Source: Actinomycetota bacterium
GTDB lineage: Bacteria > Actinomycetota > Actinomycetes > Actinomycetales > Angustibacteraceae
Direction of reading: 5' to 3'
Assembly: GCA_014377795.1 (NCBI GenBank)
Contig: JACMOY010000119.1
Location: forward strand, 1-9,586
DNA: 9,586 nucleotides
The translations under genes and the position numbers were made by a program. A model generated the notes under the pieces. It saw only the letters and a program-made list of their open reading frames with translations, searched no databases and was not told the origin of the DNA. How positions within the stretch are numbered: position 1 is the first letter of the stretch; every line of letters begins with the position of its first letter. This document shows positions 1 through 7,797 of the stretch, one piece after another.

Positions 1-1
1 C

Positions 2-37
2 AAGCCTGCGACGCCCGCCAAGCCGGCGACGCCCACC
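2..37 (+). repeat. Two-copy 18-bp tandem repeat in the infC tail
   Basis: Positions 2-19 and 20-37 are direct 18-bp copies that differ at two bases. They encode KPATPA and KPATPT. This is a local duplication in the disordered tail of IF-3, of a kind common in Ala/Pro/Lys-rich extensions. Confidence 0.75.
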
Positions 38-136
38 GCGCCGGCCAAGAAGGCGGCGCCACCTCGACCCACCCCGCGACCGGGCCCCCGGCCCGGTGCG
101 GCACCGGCCGACACCGAGGCGTCCAGCGACGCCTGA
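2..136 (+). CDS. infC: Translation initiation factor IF-3, C-terminal tail (partial)
   Basis: This is the 3' end of a gene that begins before the window. It gives 44 residues ending in TGA at 134-136. The visible part is only a low-complexity tail rich in Lys, Pro, Ala and Thr (KPATPAKPATPTAPAKKAAP...), ending in a short acidic stretch (ADTEASSDA). None of the folded IF-3 domains is visible. The assignment therefore rests on position, directly upstream of rpmI and rplT in the conserved infC-rpmI-rplT order, and on the known habit of actinobacterial IF-3 proteins to carry a disordered basic Ala/Pro extension. IF-3 binds the 30S subunit and controls start-codon and initiator-tRNA selection. The sequence itself would fit any protein with such a tail, so the call is inferred from context. 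Confidence 0.8.
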   Translation, partial: KPATPAKPATPTAPAKKAAPPRPTPRPGPRPGAAPADTEASSDA

Positions 137-146
137 CCCGATGCTC

Positions 147-164
147 CCGCGCCCCCGGGCGCGG
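147..164 (+). other. GC-rich hairpin between infC and rpmI
   Basis: A perfect 7-bp stem (147-153 with 158-164, all G-C pairs) closes a CCCG tetraloop, starting 10 bases after the infC stop. No U-run follows, so it is not a classical intrinsic terminator. It could be an RNA-processing or transcript-stability hairpin, or an attenuator that tunes rpmI-rplT expression relative to infC. The structure is visible in the sequence, but the function is inference. Confidence 0.45.
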
Positions 165-197
165 CAGGACCCGAAGCACCACGACTGACCCGACGAC

Positions 198-203
198 AGG
201 AGA
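198..203 (+). promoter_or_regulatory. Ribosome binding site of rpmI
   Basis: AGGAGA lies nine bases before the rpmI ATG and matches the anti-Shine-Dalgarno sequence well. It supports the start at 213. Confidence 0.8.
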
Positions 204-212
204 CCGGCAGCC

Positions 213-407
213 ATGCCGAAGATGAAGACGCACAGCGGTGCGAAGAAGCGGTTCCGGGTCACCGGCACCGGCAAGCTGATGCGCGAGCAGCGCAACGGCC
301 GCCACCTGCTGGAGCACAAGTCCAGCCGGCGCACCCGCCGCATCGCCGGCGACGTCGAGGTCGCCCCTGCCGACGTCAAGCGCATCAAGCGGCTGCTCGG
401 CAGGTAG
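213..407 (+). CDS. rpmI: 50S ribosomal protein L35
   Basis: This is a complete 64-residue protein, the usual size for bacterial L35. It opens with the family signature [21 protein letters not shown] and is strongly basic throughout ([17 protein letters not shown]), as expected for a small protein that sits buried in 23S rRNA of the large subunit. The ATG at 213 is supported by an AGGAGA ribosome binding site and by the conserved MPKMKTH N-terminus. The gene sits between infC and rplT, with 76 bases to the infC stop and 87 bases to the rplT start, the standard arrangement in which the three genes are co-transcribed. Hairpins lie in both gaps. Nothing in the protein is unusual. Confidence 0.97.
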   Translation: MPKMKTHSGAKKRFRVTGTGKLMREQRNGRHLLEHKSSRRTRRIAGDVEVAPADVKRIKRLLGR

Positions 408-425
408 CCCGACCCTCGCACCACG

Positions 426-444
426 CCCCCTCGCGACGCGGGGG
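426..444 (+). other. Imperfect hairpin between rpmI and rplT
   Basis: CCCCC at 426-430 can pair with GGGGG at 440-444. One mismatch (431/439), two inner pairs (432-438 and 433-437) and a three-base loop complete it. No U-run follows, and rplT starts 50 bases later with its own ribosome binding site. It may stabilise or process the mRNA. This is a weak call. Confidence 0.3.
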
Positions 445-480
445 AGCACCCCACCGGCTGCGCACCAGCCAGCACCGATT

Positions 481-487
481 GAAGGAG
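481..487 (+). promoter_or_regulatory. Ribosome binding site of rplT (fixes a GTG start)
   Basis: GAAGGAG lies seven bases before the GTG at 495. Together with the conserved [16 protein letters not shown]-terminus it fixes the non-ATG start of rplT. An ATG in another frame at 479 lies upstream of this site and gives no ribosomal protein. Confidence 0.85.
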
Positions 488-494
488 TACTCAC

Positions 495-881
495 GTGGCA
501 CGCGTGAAGCGGGCAGTCAACGCCCAGAAGAAGCGCCGGGTCGTCCTCGAGCGCGCCAGCGGCTACCGCGGGCAGCGCTCGCGGCTGTACCGCAAGGCCA
601 AGGAGCAGGTCACCCACTCCCTCGGCTACGCCTACCGCGGCCGTCGGGCGCGCAAGGGCGACTTCCGTCGCCTGTGGATCCAGCGGATCAACGCCGCCGC
701 CCGCGCGAACGGGATGACCTACAACCGGTTCATCCAGGGCCTGAAGATCGCCGGTGTCGAGGTCGACCGCCGCATGCTCGCCGACATGGCGGTCAATGAC
801 GCGGCCTCGTTCACGGCGCTGGTCGAGCTGTCGCGGGCGAACGTCCCCGCGACGCCGGTCCCCGCCGCCGACGCCGCCTGA
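495..881 (+). CDS. rplT: 50S ribosomal protein L20
   Basis: This is a 128-residue basic protein that starts with GTG. L20 binds 23S rRNA directly and is needed early in assembly of the large subunit. In several bacteria it also represses its own operon at the mRNA level. Family hallmarks are the N-terminal [15 protein letters not shown], the long Arg/Lys-rich helix around residues 20-60 ([19 protein letters not shown], then [18 protein letters not shown]), and the globular domain with [17 protein letters not shown] at about 64-80. The last 20 or so residues include a short Ala/Pro tail ([13 protein letters not shown]) that extends slightly past the usual end. It lies downstream of rpmI, and the methyltransferase gene follows after 35 bases, so co-transcription is likely. 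Confidence 0.97.
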   Translation: MARVKRAVNAQKKRRVVLERASGYRGQRSRLYRKAKEQVTHSLGYAYRGRRARKGDFRRLWIQRINAAARANGMTYNRFIQGLKIAGVEVDRRMLADMAVNDAASFTALVELSRANVPATPVPAADAA

Positions 882-916
882 GCCCAGCGCCGACGCGCGA
901 CACGAACGACGCGCCT

Positions 917-1822
917 GTGCCACCGGTCGCACCCCAGCACCCCTCGACCCTGACCAACGTCAGGGCCGACCGGGTCAAGGCGGTGCACCGGCTGGCCAGG
1001 CGCGTCGGTCGTGAGCGGGCCGGGCGCTTCCTCGCCGAGGGCCCACAGGCCGTCCGCGAGGCCGTCGCGGCGCACGCGGGTCGGCCCGGCGCCGTCGTGC
1101 ACGAGCTGTACACCACCGACGAGGCAGCGCAGCGGTACGCCGACGTGCTGGCCGCCGCCGTCGCCGGGGGCCTGTCGGTCGCCCGGGTCAGCGACGACGT
1201 GCTGGCCGCGATGACCGGCACCGTCGCCCCCCAGGGCCTGCTCGCCGTCTGCGCCACCGTCGACCGCCCCCTGGACGCGGTGATGACGGGCCTGGCCCCC
1301 ACCCTCGTAGCGGTGCTGGCCCACGTGCGCGACCCCGGCAACGCCGGCACCGTCGTGCGCGCCGCGGACGCTGCCGGCGCGGACGCGGTGGTGCTGACCG
1401 AGGCCAGCGTCGACGTCCACAACCCCAAGTGCGTGCGGTCGACGGCGGGCAGCATCTTCCACCTGCCGGTCGTGCAGGGGGTCGACCTGGCTGAGACGGT
1501 CGCCGCGCTGCGGGCGGCGGGGCTCGTCGTCCTGGCCGCCGACGGCGACGGCGATCGCGACCTGGACGACCTGCTCGACGACGTCGAGGCCGGCACCGAG
1601 GACGGTGAGCCGCCGCTGCTCGCTCGCCCCACGGCGTGGCTGTTCGGCAACGAGGCGTGGGGGCTGCAGGACTCCTACCGCGCGCTCGCCGACGCGGTCG
1701 TGCGGGTGCCGATCCACGGCCGGGCCGAGAGCCTGAACCTGGCCACGGCGGCCACGGTGTGCCTGTACGCCTCGGCCCGGGCCCAGCGGCCGGCCGGACG
1801 TCGCCGCGACCAGGGGCACTAG
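917..1822 (+). CDS. SpoU/TrmH-family RNA 2'-O-methyltransferase
   Basis: This 301-residue SPOUT-class enzyme is expected to transfer a methyl group from S-adenosylmethionine to a ribose 2'-OH, most likely on 23S rRNA. The N-terminal substrate-binding domain is at about 14-120 (RFLAEGPQAVREAV at 37-50). The trefoil-knot catalytic domain shows all three motifs: motif 1 DPGNAGTVVRAA (139-150, with N142 and the catalytic R148), motif 2 WLFGNEAWGL (241-250, with E246) and motif 3 VPIHGRAESLNLATAAT (264-280, with S272 and N274). An acidic Asp/Glu-rich insertion lies at about 208-232. The GTG start at 917 has no clear ribosome binding site, but it is the only start codon that keeps the conserved LTNxRxDRVKAV opening. 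The gene follows rplT by 35 bases, a common actinobacterial arrangement. The exact target nucleotide cannot be read from the sequence, and TsnR-like or RlmB-like roles are both possible. Confidence 0.9.
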   Translation: MPPVAPQHPSTLTNVRADRVKAVHRLARRVGRERAGRFLAEGPQAVREAVAAHAGRPGAVVHELYTTDEAAQRYADVLAAAVAGGLSVARVSDDVLAAMTGTVAPQGLLAVCATVDRPLDAVMTGLAPTLVAVLAHVRDPGNAGTVVRAADAAGADAVVLTEASVDVHNPKCVRSTAGSIFHLPVVQGVDLAETVAALRAAGLVVLAADGDGDRDLDDLLDDVEAGTEDGEPPLLARPTAWLFGNEAWGLQDSYRALADAVVRVPIHGRAESLNLATAATVCLYASARAQRPAGRRRDQGH

Positions 1823-1825
1823 AGT
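1795..1825 (+). promoter_or_regulatory. Possible leaderless promoter of the histidine kinase gene
   Basis: TAGAGT at 1820-1825 fits the actinobacterial -10 consensus TAnnnT and overlaps the TAG stop of the methyltransferase gene. Six bases separate it from the ATG at 1832, so transcription would start at or next to the A of the start codon. A weak -35 candidate (CGGACG, 1795-1800, three of six matches to TTGACA) sits 19 bases upstream. There is no Shine-Dalgarno sequence at a usable distance; AGGGG at 1812-1816 is 15 bases away. This is the layout of leaderless transcripts known to be common in actinobacteria. The -10 is visible; its activity is inferred. Confidence 0.5.
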
Positions 1826-1831
1826 CGCGGC

Positions 1832-2947
1832 ATGGGCCAGATGGGCGATCCGGGCCCGGCGTCGACCGGGTTTCTGGTGCCCGATGCCGACGACCTGCCC
1901 GACGGGGTGCTCGTGGCCGACGGCCGCGCGGTGATCACCGGGTTGAATGCCGCCGCCGAGCGCGTCATCGGACGCCGGGCCGCCGACCTGGTCGGTCACG
2001 ACCTGCGCCAGGCCCTGCCGCTGATCGAGCCCGACGGCCGCAGCTGGTGGGAGTGCACCGACCCGTGGTCGGGTCTGGCCACCCGCACCGGCCACCGCGA
2101 GCGCCTGCTCGTGCTGCCTGGCGACGGCGGTCCGCGCGAGGTGCTGGTCACCGCGCGCTACCGGCGTCCCGGGCGCTGCCAGCCGGTCGACGCGGTCGTG
2201 CTGGGCCTGCGCGACGCGGCCGCGCGCCGACGCACCGAGGAGGCGCACGGCCTGTTGATCTCGACCGTCGCGCACGAGCTGCGCTCACCGCTGACGTCGG
2301 TCAAGGGGTTCACCGCGACGCTGCTGCGCCGCTGGGACCGGTTCACCGATGACCAGAAGCGGTTCATGCTCGAGACCATCGAGCACGACGCCGACCGGGT
2401 CACCCGGCTGATCGGTGAGCTGCTCGACATCTCGCGGATCGACGCCGGCCGGATGGAGGTGCGCCGCCAGCCGGTCGACCTCGTGGCCGCCGTCCGCCGT
2501 CACGTCGACCGGATGGTCGCCAGCGGCCACGAGGCCGAGCGCTTCGTCCTGGACGTCGAGGGCCGCCTGCCCGAGGTGTGGGCCGACCCCGACCGGCTGG
2601 ACCAGGTGCTGGGCAACCTGCTCGAGAACGCCGTGCGGCACGGGGCGGGCACCGTCACCCTGCAGGTCGCGCCGGTCACCGAGGCGTTGACCGACGGCGG
2701 CGCCCCGGCGTTGGCCGTGGCCGTCGCGGTCAGCGACGAGGGCGAGGGCATCGACGAGCAGGACGTCCAGCGCGTCTTCACCCGCTTCTGGCACGGCACC
2801 CGGCGCGGTGGCACGGGCCTGGGTCTGTACGTCGTCCGCGGCCTGGTCGAGGCCCACGGCGGGTCGGTGCAGGTGGGCCGCAGCGCCGCCGGCGGCGCCC
2901 GGTTCCGATTCACCCTGCCCGCCGGAGCGCCCGAGCACGTGGCGTGA
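1832..2947 (+). CDS. Soluble PAS-domain sensor histidine kinase (orphan, OhkA-like)
   Basis: This 371-residue kinase has no membrane segment or signal peptide, so it should act in the cytoplasm. A PAS-like sensor domain spans about 18-127 (DLPDGVLVADGRAVITGLN onward). The HisKA dimerisation domain follows, with phospho-acceptor H148 in the H-box (STVAHELRSPLTSVKGF). The HATPase domain has an N-box (LGNLLENAVRHG, N262 and N266), a G1 box (DEGEGI, D302), an F-box (FTRFW) and a G2 box (GGTGLGL, 326-332). All catalytic motifs look intact, so it should autophosphorylate. No response regulator lies on either side, which makes it an orphan. From memory, Streptomyces coelicolor has the orphan kinase OhkA (SCO1596), which affects antibiotics and development, in the same slot between an rRNA methyltransferase and pheS. 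Orthology is inferred from that position. The gene starts nine bases after the methyltransferase stop and may be transcribed leaderless. Confidence 0.92.
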   Translation: MGQMGDPGPASTGFLVPDADDLPDGVLVADGRAVITGLNAAAERVIGRRAADLVGHDLRQALPLIEPDGRSWWECTDPWSGLATRTGHRERLLVLPGDGGPREVLVTARYRRPGRCQPVDAVVLGLRDAAARRRTEEAHGLLISTVAHELRSPLTSVKGFTATLLRRWDRFTDDQKRFMLETIEHDADRVTRLIGELLDISRIDAGRMEVRRQPVDLVAAVRRHVDRMVASGHEAERFVLDVEGRLPEVWADPDRLDQVLGNLLENAVRHGAGTVTLQVAPVTEALTDGGAPALAVAVAVSDEGEGIDEQDVQRVFTRFWHGTRRGGTGLGLYVVRGLVEAHGGSVQVGRSAAGGARFRFTLPAGAPEHVA

Positions 2948-2967
2948 GGGCGGGCACCGACCGCTGA

Positions 2968-4106
<1,139 letters not shown>

Positions 4107-4107
<1 letters not shown>

Positions 4108-6587
4108 TGCGCGCCCCGCTTCGCTGGCTGCGTGAGCACACCGACCTGAGCGCCGACGTCAGCGCCGAGCAGGTCGCCGCCGCGCTCGTGCGCGTGGGCC
4201 TGGAGGAGGAGGGGCTGCACCGCGCCGACGTCACCGGCCCGATCGTCGTAGGCCAGGTGCTCTCGGCCCTGCCCGAGCCGCAGAAGAACGGCAAGACGAT
4301 CAGCTGGTGCCAGGTGGACGTCGGCACCGAGGTCAAGGGCATCGTCTGCGGGGCGCCCAACGTCGCCGCTGGCCACCAGGTCGTCGTCGCGCTGGCCGGT
4401 GCCGTGCTGCCCGGTGGGTTCGAGATCGCCGCGCGCCGCACCTACGGGCACGTCAGCGACGGGATGATCTGCTCGGCCCGCGAGCTCGGCCTGGGCGAGG
4501 ACCACGAGGGCATCATCGTGCTCGCGCGCCCCGGCCTGGTCGCGCGGCCCGGCGACGACGCCGCCGAGCTGCTCGGCCTCGGCGAGGCGACCGTCGAGGT
4601 CAACGTCACCCCCGACCGCGGGTACTGCTTCAGCCTGCGCGGCATCGCCCGCGAGTACGCCCTCAGCACCGGCGGGTCGTTCACCGACCCCGTCGGCCCC
4701 GACCTGGCGGTGCCCGCGCCGGACGACGCCGGCCACCCCGTTCGGCTCGCCGACGAGGCGCCGGTGCGCGGCCGGCAGGGCTGCGACCGGTACGTCGCCC
4801 GCAGCGTGCGCGGGGTGGACGCGTCCGCGACCTCGCCGTACTGGATGCAGCGGGTGCTGCAGCAGTGCGGGATGCGGCCGATCTCGCTGGCCGTCGACGT
4901 GACCAACTACGTCATGCTCGCCACCGGCCAGCCCCTGCACGCGTTCGACCTCGACCGGCTCGCCGGCCCGGTCGTCGTGCGCCGGGCCCGCGACGGCGAG
5001 CGGCTGACGACCCTGGACGGCGTCGACCGCGCGCTGCACGCCGAGGACCTGCTGATCACCGACGAGGCGCCCGACGGCACCAGCCGGGTGCTGGCGATCG
5101 CCGGGGTCATGGGCGGCGCCAGCAGCGAGGTGACGCCCGCGACGACGAACCTGCTGGTCGAGTCCGCGCACTTCGACGCCGTCACGGTGGCCCGCTCCGC
5201 ACGTCGGCACAAGCTCTCGACCGAGGCCGGCCGGCGCTACGAGCGCGGGGTCGACACCGACCTCGCCGACCGGGCCGCCGAGCTCGCGGTGCGGCTGCTC
5301 GTCGACGTCGGTGACGAGCGGGTCGCGGCCCAGCCGATCCGGATGGCGGCCGACCTGCCCGCCCGGCTCGTGGGCGTGGACTACACCGACGCGCAGGTCG
5401 ACGATGCGCTGCGCGCCGTCGGCTGCGACGTCGTCCGCGACGGTGCCGAGCTCGTCGTGACCGCTGCGAGCTGGCGCCCCGACCTGGTCGAGGGGGCCGA
5501 CCTGGTCGAGGAGGTCGCCCGCGTCGTCGGGTACGACACCATCGGCTCGGTGCTGCCGGTCGCACCCTCGGGCCGCGGGTTGACCCGGGGCCAGCACCTG
5601 CGTCGTTCGGCGGCCCGGGCGCTGGCCGAGCACGGTCTGGTCGAGGTGCTCAGCTACCCGTTCGTCGCGCCGTCTCGGCACGACGACCTCGGTCTGCCCG
5701 TGGACGACCCGCGCCGCACCGCGCTGCGGCTGGTCAACCCGATCTCGGACGAGCAGCCGCTGCTGCGCACCTCGCTGCTCGCGACGCTGGTCGACGTGGC
5801 GCGCCGCAACCTCTCACGCGGCGTGCGCGACCTGGCGCTGTTCGAGATCGGCCGGGTCTACCGCCCCGCTGGCGACCTCGCTGCGGTGGCGGCGCTGCCC
5901 CGGGCGGTGCGGCCGAGCGACGCCGAGCTCGCCGCGCTGGAGGCCGGCGTCCCGCCACAGCCGCGTCGCGTCGCGGTGCTGCTGGCCGGTCAGCGCGAGC
6001 GGGCTGGCTGGTGGGGGCCCGGTCGGGCGGTCGACTGGACCGACGCCGTGGGCGCGGCCCAGGCGCTGGCCCAGGCGCTCGGCGTCCGGCTCGGCGTCGA
6101 GGCCGACGACCACGCGCCCTGGCACCCCGGGCGCTGCGCCCGGCTGACCCTGCCCGACGGCACCCTCGCCGGTCACGCGGGTGAGCTGCACCCCCGCGTG
6201 GTTGCGACGCTCGAGCTGCCCGCGCGCACCTGCGTGGCCGAGCTGGACCTCGATGCCCTGGTCGCGGCGGCGCCCGCCCAGGTGCCCGCGGCGTCGCTGT
6301 CCACGCACCCCGTCGCGCTGCGCGACGTGGCCCTGGTGGTCGACGACGCCGTCCCCGCCGTCCGGGTCGAGGCGGCGCTGCGCGACGGCGGTGGTCCGCT
6401 GCTCGAGTCGGTGCGGCTGTTCGACGAGTACGTCGGCGAGCAGGTCGGTGCCGGACGCCGGTCGCTGGCCTACCGCCTCACGCTGCGCGCCGACGACCGC
6501 ACCCTCACCGGTGACGAGGCCGAGGCCGTGCGTGAAGCTGCGTTGGCGTCGGCTGCTGAGGTCGGGGCGGTGCTGCGGGCTACCTGA
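4107..6587 (+). CDS. pheT: Phenylalanyl-tRNA synthetase beta subunit
   Basis: This 826-residue partner of PheS has the normal full length. Domains in order: an N-terminal segment (MRAPLRWLREHTDL), an EMAP-II-like tRNA-binding OB fold (about 42-150), the B3/B4 editing domain (about 215-395, with GQPLHAFDLD around H278 and IAGVMGG at 331-337) that hydrolyses mischarged Tyr-tRNA-Phe, the B5 domain (about 405-482), the catalytically inactive synthetase-like core (about 495-715) and the C-terminal FDX-ACB anticodon-binding domain (about 732-826, with THPVALRDVALVVDD). The true start is the ATG at 4107. It overlaps the pheS stop as TGATG, with GGAGG at 4098-4102 four bases upstream, so translation is coupled. 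The frame stays open upstream to 3477 only because the DNA is GC-rich. The last eight bases overlap the end of the convergent minus-strand membrane protein gene. Confidence 0.97.
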
Positions 6588-7797
6588 GCGGACGCGTGAC
6601 GTCGCGCAGCCACAGCCCGGCCGACGCCGGTTGGAGGGTCTCGTGCACGACGCCGAGCAGGTCGGTGCGGACGGTATCGAGGTCGACCTGGTCGCGCAGC
6701 CTGCGGGTGAAAACCTCGACGGTGCGGTCGGCGTCGTAGCGGGCCCGGTTGAACCGTCGGTCCACGATCGCCTGCACACGGCGGCGCAAGGGTTGGAACA
6801 GGGCCGCGATCGTCAGCGTCGAGGCGGCGACCGACAGCGAGCTGTTACCGGGGGTGAGTCGGCCCACCACCGTGATGACGCCGAGGTACACAGCGAGCAG
6901 GGTGCCCGTGACCAGGGTGTAGCTGAGGGTGCGACTGATCAGCCGGTCGATCCCGTACAGGCCGTGCTTGAGGATGGCCACACCGATGGCGACCGGAATG
7001 AGCACGAAGGTGGCTACGCCGAACCTGTCCAGTGCGTCGAGCCAAGGGGGGCTGGCCTCCCCGCGCAGGCCGTAGGCCCACGAGAGCATCATCAAGGTCA
7101 GGTAGACGCAGGCCACCAGCGCCGCCGCAGCCGCCAGCCACTTCACCTGCAGTCGCTCGACCCCCCGCGAGCGCCGGAACCTGGTCACGAGCCCTGCGGC
7201 GCAGGCCAGCATGCACAGCGGCAGGACGGGGAGCACGAACAGAACGAGAGGAAGGGCGGATGCGAGGAACCCGATGGCGAGCGGGTTGCGCACGTTCGCG
7301 CCCTGTTCGAGCCGCGTCGGCGAGAAGATGAACGCCAGGACGAGCAGGCCGATGGTGATGCCTGAAACCCACGCCACCGGTCGCCAGCGCGGGCCAGGCA
7401 GCCGGCCGTCGGGAAACAGCAGGATCAGATAGGTACCGGTCAGGCCGATCCCCGGAACCCACAACGACCCGTTGATCGCAGCCACGACTGCGGCGGCCGG
7501 CAGCGAGCCGGGGTGCAGGACGAGGCCGTAGGTCGTGTACGGCTCGGCGACGGACCCCACTCCATTGACAGCGCCGATGGCGAGCAGGATCCAGGCAATG
7601 CGGTTGTCCGGCTGGCGCCGGGCGATCAGGATGCCCACCACGGGTACCGCCACGAACATCACGTTGAACGCAGCCGTGCTGGGGTTGTCGTCGGGCAGGA
7701 GCCAGAGCCGCACCGGGACGATGCCCACGGCAGCGACGGCGCTGACGGTGAATACCCCCCAGGCGAGCCACCGTCGCGTTCCGGCCGGGATCGCCAT
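6580..7797 (-). CDS. Multi-pass membrane sensor-like protein A, no output domain
   Basis: This 405-residue protein has roughly nine or ten hydrophobic segments (about 11-33, 41-59, 67-84, 100-128, 141-158, 175-204, 218-240, 258-275, 290-312 and 319-334), so it should be an integral membrane protein. Landmarks of this poorly characterised actinobacterial family are RRQPDNRIAW (60-69), LFPDGRLPGPRWRPVAW (127-143), GVERLQVKW (212-220) and YGIDRLISRTLSY (281-293). The last resembles the end of the membrane region of ComP-like sensor kinases. A basic cytoplasmic tail follows (333-398, with VDRRFNRARYD, VDLD and TLQPASAGLWLR). In full-length sensors this linker leads into GAF or HisKA/HATPase domains, but here the protein stops seven residues later. 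No kinase motif is present. The ATG at 7797 overlaps the stop of gene B (TGATG). The exact function is unknown; signal input is inferred. Confidence 0.8.
   Translation of the reverse strand: MAIPAGTRRWLAWGVFTVSAVAAVGIVPVRLWLLPDDNPSTAAFNVMFVAVPVVGILIARRQPDNRIAWILLAIGAVNGVGSVAEPYTTYGLVLHPGSLPAAAVVAAINGSLWVPGIGLTGTYLILLFPDGRLPGPRWRPVAWVSGITIGLLVLAFIFSPTRLEQGANVRNPLAIGFLASALPLVLFVLPVLPLCMLACAAGLVTRFRRSRGVERLQVKWLAAAAALVACVYLTLMMLSWAYGLRGEASPPWLDALDRFGVATFVLIPVAIGVAILKHGLYGIDRLISRTLSYTLVTGTLLAVYLGVITVVGRLTPGNSSLSVAASTLTIAALFQPLRRRVQAIVDRRFNRARYDADRTVEVFTRRLRDQVDLDTVRTDLLGVVHETLQPASAGLWLRDVTRPLR
6605..6992 (-). repeat. Paralogue repeat copy A (3' end of gene A)
   Basis: This segment aligns without visible gaps to 7816-8203 at an offset of 1211 bases. 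It encodes the last membrane segments and the basic C-terminal module. All three copies share an identical 21-base core at 6733-6753, 7944-7964 and 9128-9148, which codes for FNRARYD. This copy is the most diverged of the three. Confidence 0.7.

Noticed and set aside
719..2275. Long open frame on the minus strand opposite rplT, the methyltransferase and the kinase
   Set aside because: It runs antisense to three well-recognised genes and its translation is low-complexity Arg/Gly/Val/Gln-rich with no domain. Such frames are expected in high-GC DNA.
6572..6619. Bidirectional terminator at the pheT/minus-operon junction
   Set aside because: GCTGCG (6572-6577) can pair with CGCAGC (6605-6610), or CGGGCT (6576-6581) with AGCCCG (6614-6619), but both need long loops and no U-run follows on either strand.
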